This document shows, one piece after another, positions 16,307-25,611 of a stretch of 64,000 nt of DNA; positions within the stretch are counted from its first letter, which is position 1; the number at the start of each line of letters is the position of its first letter. Source of the stretch: Actinomycetes bacterium (GTDB lineage Bacteria; Actinomycetota; Thermoleophilia; Solirubrobacterales; 70-9). The notes below the pieces were generated by a model. It had not been told where the DNA came from and ran no database searches. It saw only the letters and a list, made by a program, of their open reading frames with translations. A program made the position numbers and the translations under genes. The stretch covers positions 933,529 through 997,528 of the forward strand of contig BOKP01000001.1 in NCBI GenBank assembly GCA_016861045.1, written 5' to 3'.

Positions 16307-18385
16307 TTGACTGACTTCCTCACCGACAACGGGATCGTGATCGCGCTCGTCTGCGCGGCGGCCGGGGTCATCTACGGGGCGATCGTGACCAAGCGGCTGC
16401 TCGCGCTCTCGGCGGGCAACGAGCGCATGCGGGAGATCTCCGGCGCCGTCCAGGAGGGCGCCAAGGCCTACCTGAACCGCCAGTACACGATCATCGGCCT
16501 CGTCGCGATCGTCCTCGCGGTCCTGCTCGTCGTCCTCCAGGACGTAGCGACCGGCGTCGGCTTCGTCATCGGCGGGATCCTGTCCGGCGCCGCCGGCTAC
16601 ATCGGCATGAACGTCTCGGTCCGCGCCAACGCCCGCGTCGCCGAGGCGGCTCGCGGCGGCGTCCCGCCCGCGCTCGACGCCGCCTTCAAGGGCGGCTCGG
16701 TCACCGGCCTTCTGGTCGTCGGCCTGGCGCTGCTCGGCGTCGCCGGCTACTTCGGGATCCTGGTCCTGACCGGCGAGGACGACAAGGCCGCGATCGACGC
16801 CCTCGTCGGGCTCGGCTTCGGCGGCTCCCTGATCTCCGTCTTCGCCCGGCTCGGCGGCGGCATCTTCACGAAGGCCGCCGACGTCGGCGCCGACCTCGTC
16901 GGCAAGGTCGAGGCGGGGATCCCGGAGGACGATCCCCGCAACCCGGCGGTGATCGCTGACAACGTCGGCGACAACGTCGGCGACTGCGCCGGCATGGCCG
17001 CCGACCTGTTCGAGACGTACGCGGTCACCGCGGTCGCGGTGATGCTGATCGGCGTCCTCAGCTTCAACATCGACGTCGCCCGCGAGGTCGCGGTCTATCC
17101 GCTGATCCTCGGCGGCGTCGCGATCCTCGCCTCGATCATCGGCGCCCTGTCGGTCCGCAGCCGCAGCGGCAACGTCGAGGGGGCCCTCTACCGCGGCCTG
17201 ATCGTCTCCGGCCTGCTCTCGGCCATCGTCTTCTACCCGGTCACCGACTGGCTGATGTCCGATCCCCTGCGGTTCGCGGTCTCCGATCCCGAGAGCGCCC
17301 TCGCCGGGGCGTCGGTGACCGGGCTCTGGGTCTGCGCGCTGATCGGGATCGCAGTCACCGCCGGCCTGTTCGTCGTCACCGACTACTACACGTCGACCAG
17401 GTTCAGGCCCGTGAAGACGATCTCGAAGGCCTCGATCACGGGCCACGCGACCAACATCATCCAGGGGCTCGCACAGGGCTTTCAGGGCACGGCGATCCCG
17501 GCCCTGATCATCATCATCGCGATCTTCGGCGCGAACGAGATCGCGGGCATCTACGGCATCGCGATCGCCGTCATGGCGCAGCTCTCGCTGACCGGGCTGA
17601 TCGTCGCCCTCGACGCGTTCGGACCGATCACCGACAACGCCGGCGGGATCGCCGAGATGGCGGACCTGCCCGAGGACGTGCGCAACGTCACCGACCCGCT
17701 GGACGCGGTCGGGAACACGACCAAGGCCGTCACCAAGGGGTACGCGATCGGCTCGGCGGTGCTCGCGGCGCTCGTCCTGTTCGCCGCGTTCAAGATCGAG
17801 ATCCAGCTCGAGTCCGGGCTGGAGATCCTGTCCTTCGACATCAGCGAGCCGGCCGTGCTGATCGGCCTGCTGATCGGCGGGCTGATGACCTACCTGTTCG
17901 CGGCGCTGGCGATCGAGGCGGTCGGCCGGGCCGGCGGCCAGGTCGTCGAGCAGGTCCGCCGCCAGTTCAAGGAGCGGCCCGGGATCATGGAGGGGACCGA
18001 GCGTCCCGACTACGGCGGCACCGTCGCGATCGTCACCGCGGCCGCGCAGAAGGAGATGATCCTGCCGTCGCTGATCCCGATCGCCGTGCCGCTGATCGTC
18101 GGCCTGATCAGCGGCAAGGCCCTCGGCGGCCTGTTGATCGGAGTCATCGTCGTCGGCTTCTTCATGGCCGTCTCGATGACCGCCGGCGGCGGCGCCTGGG
18201 ACAACGCCAAGAAGCTGATCGAGGACGGCGCCTACGGCGGCAAGGGCTCGGAGGCCCATGCGGCATCGGTGACCGGCGACACGGTCGGCGACCCCTACAA
18301 GGACACCGCCGGCCCCGCGATCAACCCGATGATCAAGGTGGCGAACATCGTCGCGATCCTGATCATCCCGATAATCAACTTCTAG
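16307..18385 (+). CDS. hppA: K+-independent, H+-translocating membrane pyrophosphatase
   Basis: Membrane-embedded pump coupling PPi hydrolysis to proton export; 692 residues, about 15-16 membrane segments. Seen: the substrate motif [22 protein letters not shown] followed by [34 protein letters not shown], and the C-terminal [21 protein letters not shown]. The determinant segment reads [10 protein letters not shown] (~468-477): Lys and Thr occupy the two positions that are Ala and Gly in K+-dependent enzymes, so it should be K+-independent. The start is TTG 16307, with AAGGA 12 bases upstream; a start further upstream would run into the leader hairpin. Confidence 0.97.
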   Translation: MTDFLTDNGIVIALVCAAAGVIYGAIVTKRLLALSAGNERMREISGAVQEGAKAYLNRQYTIIGLVAIVLAVLLVVLQDVATGVGFVIGGILSGAAGYIGMNVSVRANARVAEAARGGVPPALDAAFKGGSVTGLLVVGLALLGVAGYFGILVLTGEDDKAAIDALVGLGFGGSLISVFARLGGGIFTKAADVGADLVGKVEAGIPEDDPRNPAVIADNVGDNVGDCAGMAADLFETYAVTAVAVMLIGVLSFNIDVAREVAVYPLILGGVAILASIIGALSVRSRSGNVEGALYRGLIVSGLLSAIVFYPVTDWLMSDPLRFAVSDPESALAGASVTGLWVCALIGIAVTAGLFVVTDYYTSTRFRPVKTISKASITGHATNIIQGLAQGFQGTAIPALIIIIAIFGANEIAGIYGIAIAVMAQLSLTGLIVALDAFGPITDNAGGIAEMADLPEDVRNVTDPLDAVGNTTKAVTKGYAIGSAVLAALVLFAAFKIEIQLESGLEILSFDISEPAVLIGLLIGGLMTYLFAALAIEAVGRAGGQVVEQVRRQFKERPGIMEGTERPDYGGTVAIVTAAAQKEMILPSLIPIAVPLIVGLISGKALGGLLIGVIVVGFFMAVSMTAGGGAWDNAKKLIEDGAYGGKGSEAHAASVTGDTVGDPYKDTAGPAINPMIKVANIVAILIIPIINF

Positions 18386-18390
18386 CGGGC

Positions 18391-18407
18391 AGCTCCGACC
18401 GGGAGCT
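18391..18407 (+). terminator. possible hairpin after hppA
   Basis: AGCTCC-GACCG-GGAGCT, beginning 6 bases after the hppA stop. No T-tract is seen, so its role in termination is uncertain. The rest of 18408-18628 holds nothing I can support. Confidence 0.25.
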
Positions 18408-18628
18408 CCAGGCTTTCGCCCGTCCGCCTCGGTCGGCCCCCCGCGGCGGGGCCCGGCGGCGCCTGGACCACGGCATCCCCTGCGGGGCTGCCGAGAATGG
18501 TGCGCCGCCTGCCGGTCGGCGGGGGTCGCCGCCTTCGAGCGGGCGATCTCGACGAGATCGTCGTCGCTCTCGGCCCCGGCGCGAGCCCACGCCGGCTTCG
18601 GCCGATTGCTCTCTGCCATCCTCGGATC

Positions 18629-18865
18629 GTGGCCTCGCCGCGGGAACCGAAGCGGGAGCGGACGCTGTACGAGATCTCGAGCAGCTTCTTCGCCGCGCTC
18701 GTGATCGTGTTCGCCGTGGCGGGGATGCTCGTCGTCGGCCTCGGGGCCGACGGGCCGGGCTCGCCCGAGTTCGCGATCTGCTCGCTGTTCCTGCTGCTCG
18801 GGGCGGGCCGGCTCTGGCTCGGTCTGGCGCGCGGCAACGAGGGGGCGGAGGAGCGGCGGCGCTGA
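18629..18865 (+). CDS. small membrane protein paired with APC permease (copy 1)
   Basis: A 78-residue protein from GTG 18629 with a basic N-terminus, two hydrophobic spans (FFAALVIVFAVAGMLVVGL and FAICSLFLLLGAGRLWLGL) and an acidic/Arg tail. No named family was recognised. Its length, two-span layout and the LGAGRLWL ending resemble the 64-residue protein at 20847 (IGAARLYL). Each of the two precedes one APC/USP permease by 10-35 bases. The open frame continues upstream to 18497, but without hydrophobic or motif support. An accessory subunit role is inference. Confidence 0.6.
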   Translation: MASPREPKRERTLYEISSSFFAALVIVFAVAGMLVVGLGADGPGSPEFAICSLFLLLGAGRLWLGLARGNEGAEERRR

Positions 18866-18883
18866 TCGCTCTTGCCGCGGTCG

Positions 18884-18889
18884 TATAGT
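18884..18889 (+). promoter_or_regulatory. -10 box (TATAGT), leaderless type
   Basis: TATAGT, a near-consensus -10, lies 10 bases before the ATG of the first APC/USP permease. Confidence 0.55.
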
Positions 18890-18899
18890 CGCGCCCCGC

Positions 18900-20792
18900 A
18901 TGGCGCACCGGGTACCGCGCGACGAGTCCCTGCAGAAGGTCCATGGCGCCGGCGCGCTGTTCAGCGCCGCGTACGGGAACGTCGGCTCGTCGATCTACTA
19001 CGCGCTCGGCGTCGTCGCCGCCTTCGCGCTCGGCCTCACCCCGGTCGCGTTCATGATCTCGGGGCTGATCTTCGTCTGCACGGCCGCCACCTACGTCGAG
19101 GGAACGGTCATGCATCCGGAGGCCGGCGGCTCCGCCAGCTTCGCCCGTCGCGCGTTCAACGAGCTCGTCAGCTTCGTCGCCGGCTGGGGGCAGATGCTCA
19201 ACTACATCATCACGGTCGCGATCTCGGCCTTCTTCGTCCCCCACTACCTCGGCGTCTTCTGGGAGCCGCTGCGGGAGAGCCCCGGCGACATCGTCGGCAG
19301 CATCGCCCTGGTCGCCGCCCTCGCCGCCCTCAACGTCAAGGGGACGCAGGAGTCGTCGCGGCTCAACCTCGTGCTCGCCGTCGGCGACGTCGCGACGCAG
19401 GTCCTGCTCGCCGTCGTCGGCCTCGCCCTCGTCTTCAGCCCCGACGTCCTGATCGGCAACATCGACCTCGGCGTCGCGCCGACCTGGGGCGACTTCGCGC
19501 TCGGGATCGCGCTCGGGATGATCGCCTACACGGGGATCGAGACGATCTCGAACATGTCCGAGGAGGCGGTCGAGCCGGAGCGCACGGTGCCGCGCGGCGC
19601 CGGGCTCGTCATCCTCGCGGTGATCGGCCTCTACGCGCTGCTGCCGATGATCGCGCTCTCGGCGATGCCGGTGACGCTCGGCCCGGACGGCTACACGACC
19701 GAGCTCGGGACGATTTATGCCGGCGATCCGGTGCTCGGCATCGTCGAGAACCTCGGCCTCGGGGCGGGGATCACGGACGTGCTCCGTGCCTACGTCGGCG
19801 TCCTCGCCGCCGTGATCCTCGTGATCGCGACCAACGCGGGAATGATCGGCGTCTCGAGGCTGACCTTCTCGATGGGCCAGCACCGCCAGCTCCCGGAGCG
19901 GCTGCGCCAGGTCCACCCGCGGTTCCGGACGCCGCACGTCGCGATCATCACCTTCTCGGTCATCGCCGCGATCGCGATCCTGCCGGGCCAGGAGGAGCTG
20001 CTGGCGACGATGTACTCGTTCGGAGCGATGCTCTCGTTCACGATCGCGCACGCCGCGATCGTCCGGATGCGTCGCCGCTTCCCCGATGCCGAGCGCGGGT
20101 GGACTCCCCCGGGAGGTGTCCGGATCGCCGGCGTCGACGTGCCGCTGACGGCCGTCCTCGGTGGCCTCGGGACGTTCGCGGCGTGGGTCGTCGTGATGGC
20201 GATGAACCCGGTCACGATGGCGATCGGGCTCGGCTGGATGGCGTTCGGCCTGGCCCTCTACCTGCTCTACCGCCGCCACCACGACCTGCCGATCGCCGAG
20301 ACCGTCCAGGTCGTCAGGCCCGAGCCCCTCGACGTCGAGGAGGTCGAGTACAGGTCCGTGCTCGTCACCTTCGAGGACGATCCGTTCTCGGAGCAGACGA
20401 TCGGCACCGCGGTGCAGCTCGCGGCCCGCAAGAGCCGCGGCATCCACGTCCTCTCGATGCTCAACGTCCCCGCGCACCTGCCGATCGACGCGCCGCTGCC
20501 GGCCGAGCAGGGGAGGGCACAGGAGAAGATCGAGCGGGCGAAGCTGATCGGCGGCCGCCGCGTGACCGGCCACGTGCTGCGGGTGCGGCCGGGGCAGGCG
20601 CCGAAGGCGATCATCGACGAGGCCCGGGACATCCAGGCCGTGGCGATCGTCATGCAGCTCACCTACCGCGACGGAACGCCGCTCTACGGGAAGACGCTGC
20701 AGGGGGTGCTCGCCAAGCGGCCCTGCCGGATCATCGTCGCCGCGAACCCGGCCGCGGCGGCCGGGCCGACGCGGGTCCCCGCCCCCGCCTGA
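18900..20792 (+). CDS. APC-superfamily permease with C-terminal universal-stress (USP) domain, copy 1
   Basis: A 630-residue membrane transporter. Residues ~15-465 form an APC-fold permease with about 12 spans (GNVGSSIYYALGVVAAFALG opening helix, IETISNMSEEAVEPERTVPRG, RLTFSMGQHRQLP). Residues ~485-620 form a cytoplasmic USP-like domain (YRSVLVTFEDDPFSEQTIGTA... RIIVAANP). The same APC+USP layout occurs in the K+ importer KimA and in some amino acid permeases, so the substrate could be an amino acid or K+. The neighbouring RCK proteins make cation transport or c-di-nucleotide control worth testing. Start ATG 18900 with a TATAGT box 10 bases upstream. Confidence 0.88.
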   Translation: MAHRVPRDESLQKVHGAGALFSAAYGNVGSSIYYALGVVAAFALGLTPVAFMISGLIFVCTAATYVEGTVMHPEAGGSASFARRAFNELVSFVAGWGQMLNYIITVAISAFFVPHYLGVFWEPLRESPGDIVGSIALVAALAALNVKGTQESSRLNLVLAVGDVATQVLLAVVGLALVFSPDVLIGNIDLGVAPTWGDFALGIALGMIAYTGIETISNMSEEAVEPERTVPRGAGLVILAVIGLYALLPMIALSAMPVTLGPDGYTTELGTIYAGDPVLGIVENLGLGAGITDVLRAYVGVLAAVILVIATNAGMIGVSRLTFSMGQHRQLPERLRQVHPRFRTPHVAIITFSVIAAIAILPGQEELLATMYSFGAMLSFTIAHAAIVRMRRRFPDAERGWTPPGGVRIAGVDVPLTAVLGGLGTFAAWVVVMAMNPVTMAIGLGWMAFGLALYLLYRRHHDLPIAETVQVVRPEPLDVEEVEYRSVLVTFEDDPFSEQTIGTAVQLAARKSRGIHVLSMLNVPAHLPIDAPLPAEQGRAQEKIERAKLIGGRRVTGHVLRVRPGQAPKAIIDEARDIQAVAIVMQLTYRDGTPLYGKTLQGVLAKRPCRIIVAANPAAAAGPTRVPAPA

Positions 20793-20832
20793 GCGGGGCC
20801 GTGGCCGCCGCGGTGCCGGCGTGCGGACGGCC

Positions 20833-20838
20833 TACAAT
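20833..20838 (+). promoter_or_regulatory. -10 box (TACAAT), leaderless type
   Basis: TACAAT lies 8 bases before the ATG of the small membrane protein at 20847. Confidence 0.55.
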
Positions 20839-20846
20839 CGCCGCCG

Positions 20847-21041
20847 ATGGCGTCCCGGCAGCGGATCGGCACGATCGGAACGAAGGTGCTGTCGTCGCTG
20901 ATCCTCGCGCTCGGCGTCGTCATCGTCGTCCGCACCGTCGCCGCCGGCGGCGGGCCGCTGTCGGTCGGAGTCCTGCTCGGCGTCGTCTTCGTCGCGATCG
21001 GCGCGGCCCGGCTCTACCTCGTCAACCGGCGGCCCGCTTGA
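20847..21041 (+). CDS. small membrane protein paired with APC permease (copy 2)
   Basis: A 64-residue protein with a short basic N-terminus (MASRQR) and two hydrophobic spans (VLSSLILALGVVIVV and SVGVLLGVVFVAIGAARLYLV). No known family was recognised. It resembles the product at 18629 in size, topology and the GA[AG]RL[WY]L end, and sits 10 bases before the second APC/USP gene. It has its own TACAAT promoter box. It may be a subunit or regulator of the permease; this rests on repeated adjacency only. Confidence 0.65.
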   Translation: MASRQRIGTIGTKVLSSLILALGVVIVVRTVAAGGGPLSVGVLLGVVFVAIGAARLYLVNRRPA

Positions 21042-21051
21042 GGCGGCACCG

Positions 21052-22995
21052 GTGAGCGAGCGCCGGGTGGCGCGGCCGGCGCTCGGCCGGCGCTTTCTCG
21101 GCATGCCGTGGCTGTGGGCCGTCGCCCATTCAGCGGTCGCGTTCTCGGTCTACTACTCGCTCGGCGTCGTCGCCGTCGATGCCCTGGCGCTGACGCCCGC
21201 CGTCTTCGCGATCACCGGGCTGATCTACGTCCTGACGACGATGACCTACATGGAGGGAGGGGCGATGTTCCGCGAGCGCGGCGGCTCGAACACCCTCGCC
21301 CGCCACGCCTTCAACGAGCTCGTCAGCTTCATCGCCGGCTGGGCGATCCTGATCGACTACGTGATCGTGATCGCGCTCGCCGCGGTCACCGTGCCGCACT
21401 ACCTCGAGCCGATCTCGGGCGGGCTCGCCTCCGGCGGCGGCGAGCAGGTGATCGCCGTCGCCGTCGTCCTCGCCGTTGCCGCGATCAACATCGTCGGGTA
21501 CACCGGAAGCCGTCGCCAGGGCGCTCTCGTCGCCCTCACCGGCGCCGATCTGCTGCTGCAGTTCCTGCTCATCGTCGTCGGCGCGGTCGTGGTCTGGGAC
21601 CCGGGCGCCCTGACCGGGTCGCTCGACGCGTTCGGCCTGCCCGGCATCGGCGACCTCGCCACCGCGCTGGTCGTCTCGATGGTGGCCCTCGCCGGGATCG
21701 AGGCGGCATCGGATCTGGCCCCGGACCTTGCCTGGCGGCGCGACGACCTGCGCCGCGTCCTCCGGGTGGGGACTCTCGTGGTCCCCTTCGTCTACGTCGG
21801 AATGTCGCTCGTCGCGCTCATGGCGCTGCCCGTGGTCGCCGGCCCGGACGGGCCGACGACGGCGCTGGCGACGACGTTCGAGGACGCGCCCGTCCTCGGC
21901 GTCACGTCGGCGCTCGAGCCGGCCTGGCTCTCCGAGGCCTTTCAGTGGGCGGTCGTCGCGATCGCGCCGCTGATCCTCTTCTTCGCGGCGAACGTGACCA
22001 TGCTCGGGCTCTCGCGCCACATCTACGTGCTCGCCACCAACCGCCAGATCCCGAGCTGGCTCGGAAAGCTCGGGGGCAGTCGCTCGACCCCGCACGTGGC
22101 GATCCTGATCGCGTCGGCGTTCGCGATCGGGCTCGTGCTCCCCGGCGACATCGAGCTGCTCGCCGCCGTCTTCGCCTTCGGGGCGACGCTGGCGATCTCG
22201 ATCGCGCACCTGTCGCTGATCAGGCTCCGGTTCGTCCAGCCCCGGCGCGAGCGGCCGTTCACGGTCCCGGCCGGAATCCGCCTTCGCGGCGCCGTGATTC
22301 CGGTGCCGGCGGTGATCGGGCTGCTGCTCACCGCCGCCGGGTTCGCCTCGATCGTGCTCGTCCACGGCGCCGCGCTCGCCGTCGGCGGCGGCTGGATGCT
22401 GTTCGGCCTCGTCGCCTACTTCGTCTATCGCCGGGCCTTCGAGGGGCTGTCGCTGACCGCCCGCGTCTCGGTGCCCGAGCAGGCGCTGCTTAAGCATGAG
22501 CCCGATGTCGAGCTCGACAGCATCCTCGTGCCGGTGCACGGGACGACGAAGCTCGACGACGACATCGTCTCGACCGCGTGCCGGCTGGCCGAGTCGAACC
22601 CGGCCGAGGGCGAGAGCGCCCCGCGGCTCGAGCTCCTCTACGTGATCGACCTCCCGCTCACGGTCCCGATCGCGGGACCGCTGCCGGCCGCTCGCGTCGT
22701 CGCCGCCGAGGAGGCCCTCGCCCGCGCTCGCGAGGTTGCCGCCGAGTACCCGGGGGTCGAGGTCGACAGCGACTACGTCCCCGCCCGCAACGTCGGCGAG
22801 GCGATCGTCGAGCGCGCCCGCCTGGACGGGGTCGAGGCGATCATCGTCGGCGGCGAGCCCCCGAGCCTGGTCCGCGGCGGCGCCGTCCTCGGCGGCGTCC
22901 GCGGCTCGAGGCCGGCCGAGATCGGCCCGATCAGCGAGTACGTGCTCAAGAACGCTCCCTGCCGGGTCCTGCTCACCGCTCCGCCGGCCGAATAA
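21052..22995 (+). CDS. APC-superfamily permease with C-terminal USP domain, copy 2
   Basis: A 647-residue paralogue of the gene at 18900 with the same two-part plan: an APC permease (~1-470; AVAFSVYYSLGVVAVDALALTP, MTYMEGGAMFRERGGSNTLARHAFNELVSF in pieces, LSRHIYVLATNRQIPSWL) and a USP-like C-terminal domain (~485-645) that starts LDSILVPVHGTTKLDDD and ends CRVLLTAPP. Conserved FNELVSF(I/V)AGW in both copies supports recent common origin. GTG 21052 follows the small membrane gene by 10 bases. The next genes encode RCK proteins. Substrate unresolved (amino acid, polyamine or K+). Confidence 0.87.
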   Translation: MSERRVARPALGRRFLGMPWLWAVAHSAVAFSVYYSLGVVAVDALALTPAVFAITGLIYVLTTMTYMEGGAMFRERGGSNTLARHAFNELVSFIAGWAILIDYVIVIALAAVTVPHYLEPISGGLASGGGEQVIAVAVVLAVAAINIVGYTGSRRQGALVALTGADLLLQFLLIVVGAVVVWDPGALTGSLDAFGLPGIGDLATALVVSMVALAGIEAASDLAPDLAWRRDDLRRVLRVGTLVVPFVYVGMSLVALMALPVVAGPDGPTTALATTFEDAPVLGVTSALEPAWLSEAFQWAVVAIAPLILFFAANVTMLGLSRHIYVLATNRQIPSWLGKLGGSRSTPHVAILIASAFAIGLVLPGDIELLAAVFAFGATLAISIAHLSLIRLRFVQPRRERPFTVPAGIRLRGAVIPVPAVIGLLLTAAGFASIVLVHGAALAVGGGWMLFGLVAYFVYRRAFEGLSLTARVSVPEQALLKHEPDVELDSILVPVHGTTKLDDDIVSTACRLAESNPAEGESAPRLELLYVIDLPLTVPIAGPLPAARVVAAEEALARAREVAAEYPGVEVDSDYVPARNVGEAIVERARLDGVEAIIVGGEPPSLVRGGAVLGGVRGSRPAEIGPISEYVLKNAPCRVLLTAPPAE

Positions 22996-22998
22996 GAT
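22993..22998 (+). promoter_or_regulatory. -10 box (TAAGAT), leaderless type
   Basis: TAAGAT overlaps the permease stop codon (TAA) and lies 6 bases before the ATG of the first RCK protein. Confidence 0.5.
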
Positions 22999-23004
22999 CG
23001 CCCC

Positions 23005-23454
23005 ATGCTGATCCTGATCGTGGGATGCGGGCGCGTCGGCTCCTCCGTGGCGCGGGCGATGCTGGCCGAGGGCCACGAGGTCTCCTGCCTCGACGAGGAC
23101 CCGGAGTCCCACGCCCGGCTCGAGCTCGGGCTCGACACCTCCTGGGAGGATGCCGGCGGCCAGTTCACGGTCGGCACCGGCCTCGAGATCGACGCCCTGA
23201 CGACGGCCGGGATCGAGCGTGCCGACGTCTTCGTCGCCTCGACCGACGGCGACAACACGAACATCGTCATCGCCCAGATCGCGAAGCGGCGGTTCGACGT
23301 CGAGACGGTGATCGCCCGCATCCTCGATCCCTACCGGGCCGAGTGGTACGCGACCCAGGGCCTGACGACCGTCTGCCCGACCCGGACGGCGATCGAGATG
23401 CTCGAGCTGACCCTGCGCGAGGTCGCGACCAAGAAGGCGGGGACGAGTGGCTGA
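23005..23454 (+). CDS. RCK_N (TrkA-N) regulatory protein, short form
   Basis: A 149-residue NAD/nucleotide-binding subunit of a K+ transport regulator. Seen: GCGRVGSSVARAM with the acidic end of strand 2 (CLDEDP), IERADVFVASTDGDNTN, and RILDPYRAEWYATQGL. Only the N-terminal RCK domain is present; the C-terminal ligand-binding RCK_C domain is missing. It overlaps the full-length partner by 8 bases, so the two probably form a hetero-oligomer. No TrkH/KtrB channel is seen in the window. The adjacent APC/USP permeases may be the target, by inference. Confidence 0.88.
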   Translation: MLILIVGCGRVGSSVARAMLAEGHEVSCLDEDPESHARLELGLDTSWEDAGGQFTVGTGLEIDALTTAGIERADVFVASTDGDNTNIVIAQIAKRRFDVETVIARILDPYRAEWYATQGLTTVCPTRTAIEMLELTLREVATKKAGTSG

Positions 23455-24160
23455 GCAGCCCGGCGGCGGCGACTACATGCTCGTCGTCGGCGGCGGCAAG
23501 GTCGGCTGGAACCTCGCCCGGGAGCTGATCGACAAGGGCAACGAGGTGACGGTGATCGAGTCCGATCGGGAGCGCTTCCTGACCATCGAGCAGGAGCTCG
23601 AGCACCGCGTCCACTACGGCGACGCGTCCGAGCTCTGGGTCCTCGAGCGGGCCGGGATCGCGCGGGCGGCGATGGTCATCGCCGTCACCGGAGACGACGA
23701 GGACAACCTCCTGATCTGCCAGGTGGCCAAGGACAAGTACGGGGTCGAACGCGTGATCGCGCGGGTCAACAACCCCCGCAACCGCCAGCACTTCGAGTTG
23801 CTCGGGGTGAAGCCCTACGTTTCCGCGACTGATTTGATCCTGCGCCTGATCGAGCGTGAGGTGCCGCGCTACGGCCTCGTCCACCTGCTCGACCTCGCCG
23901 ACGCCGGGATCGAGATCATCGACCTGCTGATCGGCGAGAAGGCGCAGGTCGTCGGCCGCCGTCTCGACGAGCTCGAGATGCCGAAGGGGAGCCTCCTGAT
24001 CAGCGTCATGCGCGAGGGTCGTGGCTTCGTGCCGACGCCCGACACCGTGCTGGAGCCTGGCGACGAGGTCCTCGCCGTGCTCGACCCCACCATCGAGGAG
24101 GAGCTGACCGGCTACCTCGGCCTCGAGGAGGGGAAGGGCGAGCCCGCCCCCGAGCCCTAG
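23447..24160 (+). CDS. RCK_N + RCK_C (TrkA-type) potassium transport regulator
   Basis: A 237-residue two-domain regulator. The N-terminal RCK domain has GGGKVGWNLARELIDKG and VIESDRERF; MVIAVTGDDEDN and RVNNPRNRQHF follow. The C-terminal RCK_C domain (~150-230, AQVVGRRLDELEMPKGSLLISVMR, PGDEVLAVL) would bind a ligand such as c-di-AMP in relatives. The GTG start lies 8 bases inside the upstream RCK gene. In the family these rings gate K+ channels in response to NAD(H), ATP or c-di-AMP. Confidence 0.92.
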   Translation: MAEQPGGGDYMLVVGGGKVGWNLARELIDKGNEVTVIESDRERFLTIEQELEHRVHYGDASELWVLERAGIARAAMVIAVTGDDEDNLLICQVAKDKYGVERVIARVNNPRNRQHFELLGVKPYVSATDLILRLIEREVPRYGLVHLLDLADAGIEIIDLLIGEKAQVVGRRLDELEMPKGSLLISVMREGRGFVPTPDTVLEPGDEVLAVLDPTIEEELTGYLGLEEGKGEPAPEP

Positions 24161-24163
24161 CCG

Positions 24164-25396
24164 GTGGCCCGCCGCGCTGTCGACTTCCTGCTCGTCGGCG
24201 GCGGCGTCGCCGCCGCCCACTGCGCGATCGAGCTGCGCCGCCGCGGCGCCGAGGGCTCGATCCTGCTCTGCGGTCGCGAGCCGGAGCCGCCGTACGAGCG
24301 GCCGCCGCTCTCGAAGGAGTACCTGCGGGGCGAGACGGGACGGGCGGACGCGCTCGTGCGATCGCGCGACTGGTACGCCGACGCCGGCGTCGAGCTCGCG
24401 ACCGGGGTCAGTGTCGTCTCCATCGAACCCGACCGGCGCCTGGCGAAGCTCCAGGGCGGCGAGGAGGTCGGCTTCGGGCGGGCGCTGCTGGCGACCGGAG
24501 CGATGGTCAACATCCTCCGCGTCGACGGCGCCCAGCTCGAGGGCATCCACTACCTGCGGGCGTTCGGCAACGCCGACTCGATCCGCGACGACCTCGAGGG
24601 ACGCGAGCACGTCGTCTGCGTCGGCGGCGGCTACATCGGCGTCGAGGTCGCCGCCTCGCTGACGGCGATGGGCACGCGCTGCACCATCGTCGAGATCGAG
24701 CCGGTGATCCTCGCCCGCGCCTTCGGGGAGGAGGTGGGTCGCTGGTTCGGCGAGCTGGTGGCCGCCAACGGCGTCGCGGTCCGCACCGGCGAGACGGTCG
24801 CCGCCTTCGAGGGCGACGAGCGGGTCGAGGCCGTGCTGACGGAGAGTGGAAGCGTGATCGACTGCGACGCGGTCGTCGTCGGCGCCGGCGTCCGGCCCGA
24901 CACGGCCCTGGCCGGCCGGGCCGGGCTCGACGTCGGTGACGGCATCCTCTGCGACGGCCGCCTCGAGACCTCGGCTCCCGGCGTCTTCGCCGCCGGTGAC
25001 TGCTGCAACTTCGCGAGCGAGCTGCGCGGCGGCCGTGTCCGGGTCGAGCACTGGGACGTCGCCCTGCAGCAGGGCCGCCACGCCGCCCGGGCGATGCTCG
25101 GCGACGAGGCTCCCTATCGCGTCGTGCCGTACTTCTTCAGCGACATCCACGACTGGGCTTCGCTCGAGTATGTGGGCGGCGGCCCTGAATGGGACGAGGT
25201 CCTGTGGCGCGGCGACCGCGACTCGGGCGGGTTCTCGGCCTGGTACGTCGGCGCCGGCAGGCTCGTCGGGGCGCTGTCGGTGGGGCGGCCGGCCGACCTG
25301 ATCCCGGCCCGGGCCATGATCGAATCGGGCGAGCCCGTCGGAGAGCGGCGCGAGGCCATCGCCGACCCCGACGCCGACCTCGACTGGCTCGCCTAG
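24164..25396 (+). CDS. FAD-dependent pyridine nucleotide reductase (ferredoxin reductase/AIF-like)
   Basis: A 410-residue flavoprotein. Seen: N-terminal FAD Rossmann motif FLLVGGGVAAAHCAIELRR; the PPYERPPLSKEYLRGE loop typical of rubredoxin/ferredoxin reductases of oxygenase systems; the NAD(P)H Rossmann motif VVCVGGGYIGVEVAASL; the second FAD motif PGVFAAGDCCNF; and a C-terminal domain with YFFSDIHDWASLEYVG. No redox-active CxxC is seen, so it does not belong to the thioredoxin reductase or dihydrolipoamide type. No ferredoxin or P450 partner is adjacent. GTG 24164 begins 4 bases after the RCK stop, suggesting co-transcription. Confidence 0.9.
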   Translation: MARRAVDFLLVGGGVAAAHCAIELRRRGAEGSILLCGREPEPPYERPPLSKEYLRGETGRADALVRSRDWYADAGVELATGVSVVSIEPDRRLAKLQGGEEVGFGRALLATGAMVNILRVDGAQLEGIHYLRAFGNADSIRDDLEGREHVVCVGGGYIGVEVAASLTAMGTRCTIVEIEPVILARAFGEEVGRWFGELVAANGVAVRTGETVAAFEGDERVEAVLTESGSVIDCDAVVVGAGVRPDTALAGRAGLDVGDGILCDGRLETSAPGVFAAGDCCNFASELRGGRVRVEHWDVALQQGRHAARAMLGDEAPYRVVPYFFSDIHDWASLEYVGGGPEWDEVLWRGDRDSGGFSAWYVGAGRLVGALSVGRPADLIPARAMIESGEPVGERREAIADPDADLDWLA

Positions 25397-25418
25397 CAGC
25401 TAATCTCAGCGGCGGCCC

Positions 25419-25489
25419 TGCGGGCTGGTGTAATGGCAACACGCCTGTCTCTGGAACAGGTATTCGGGGTTCGAGTCCCTGGCCCGCAG
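25419..25489 (+). tRNA. tRNA-Gln (anticodon CTG)
   Basis: A cloverleaf can be drawn: acceptor TGCGGGC / GCCCGCA, D-arm region TGGTGTAATGGCAACA, anticodon stem CCTGT / ACAGG with loop CTCTGGA (anticodon CTG at 25451-25453, reads CAG), T-arm CGGGG-TTCGAGT-CCCTG, and discriminator G. The 3' CCA is not encoded, so it must be added after transcription. The sequence closely follows bacterial tRNA-Gln. Confidence 0.96.
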
Positions 25490-25598
25490 CTCACGCCGGT
25501 CCGCGGCCGGGCCGGGGGCCGGCCCCCGCGTTGCCGCCGCCGGGCCGGGATCGGTCGGACATCCGTCCGGACGCGGTCCAGCGGGCGGGGTGGGGCGC

Positions 25599-25604
25599 TA
25601 ACCT
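25599..25604 (+). promoter_or_regulatory. -10 box (TAACCT), leaderless type
   Basis: TAACCT lies 7 bases before the ATG at 25612 and supports that start against the longer open frame upstream. Confidence 0.5.
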
Positions 25605-25611
25605 GCGGGCG

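Noticed and set aside
16058-18901. 947-codon open frame on the minus strand
   Set aside because: Lies antisense to hppA and neighbours and has the Asp/Arg/His/Gln-rich composition of a GC-rich shadow frame. No motif is seen.
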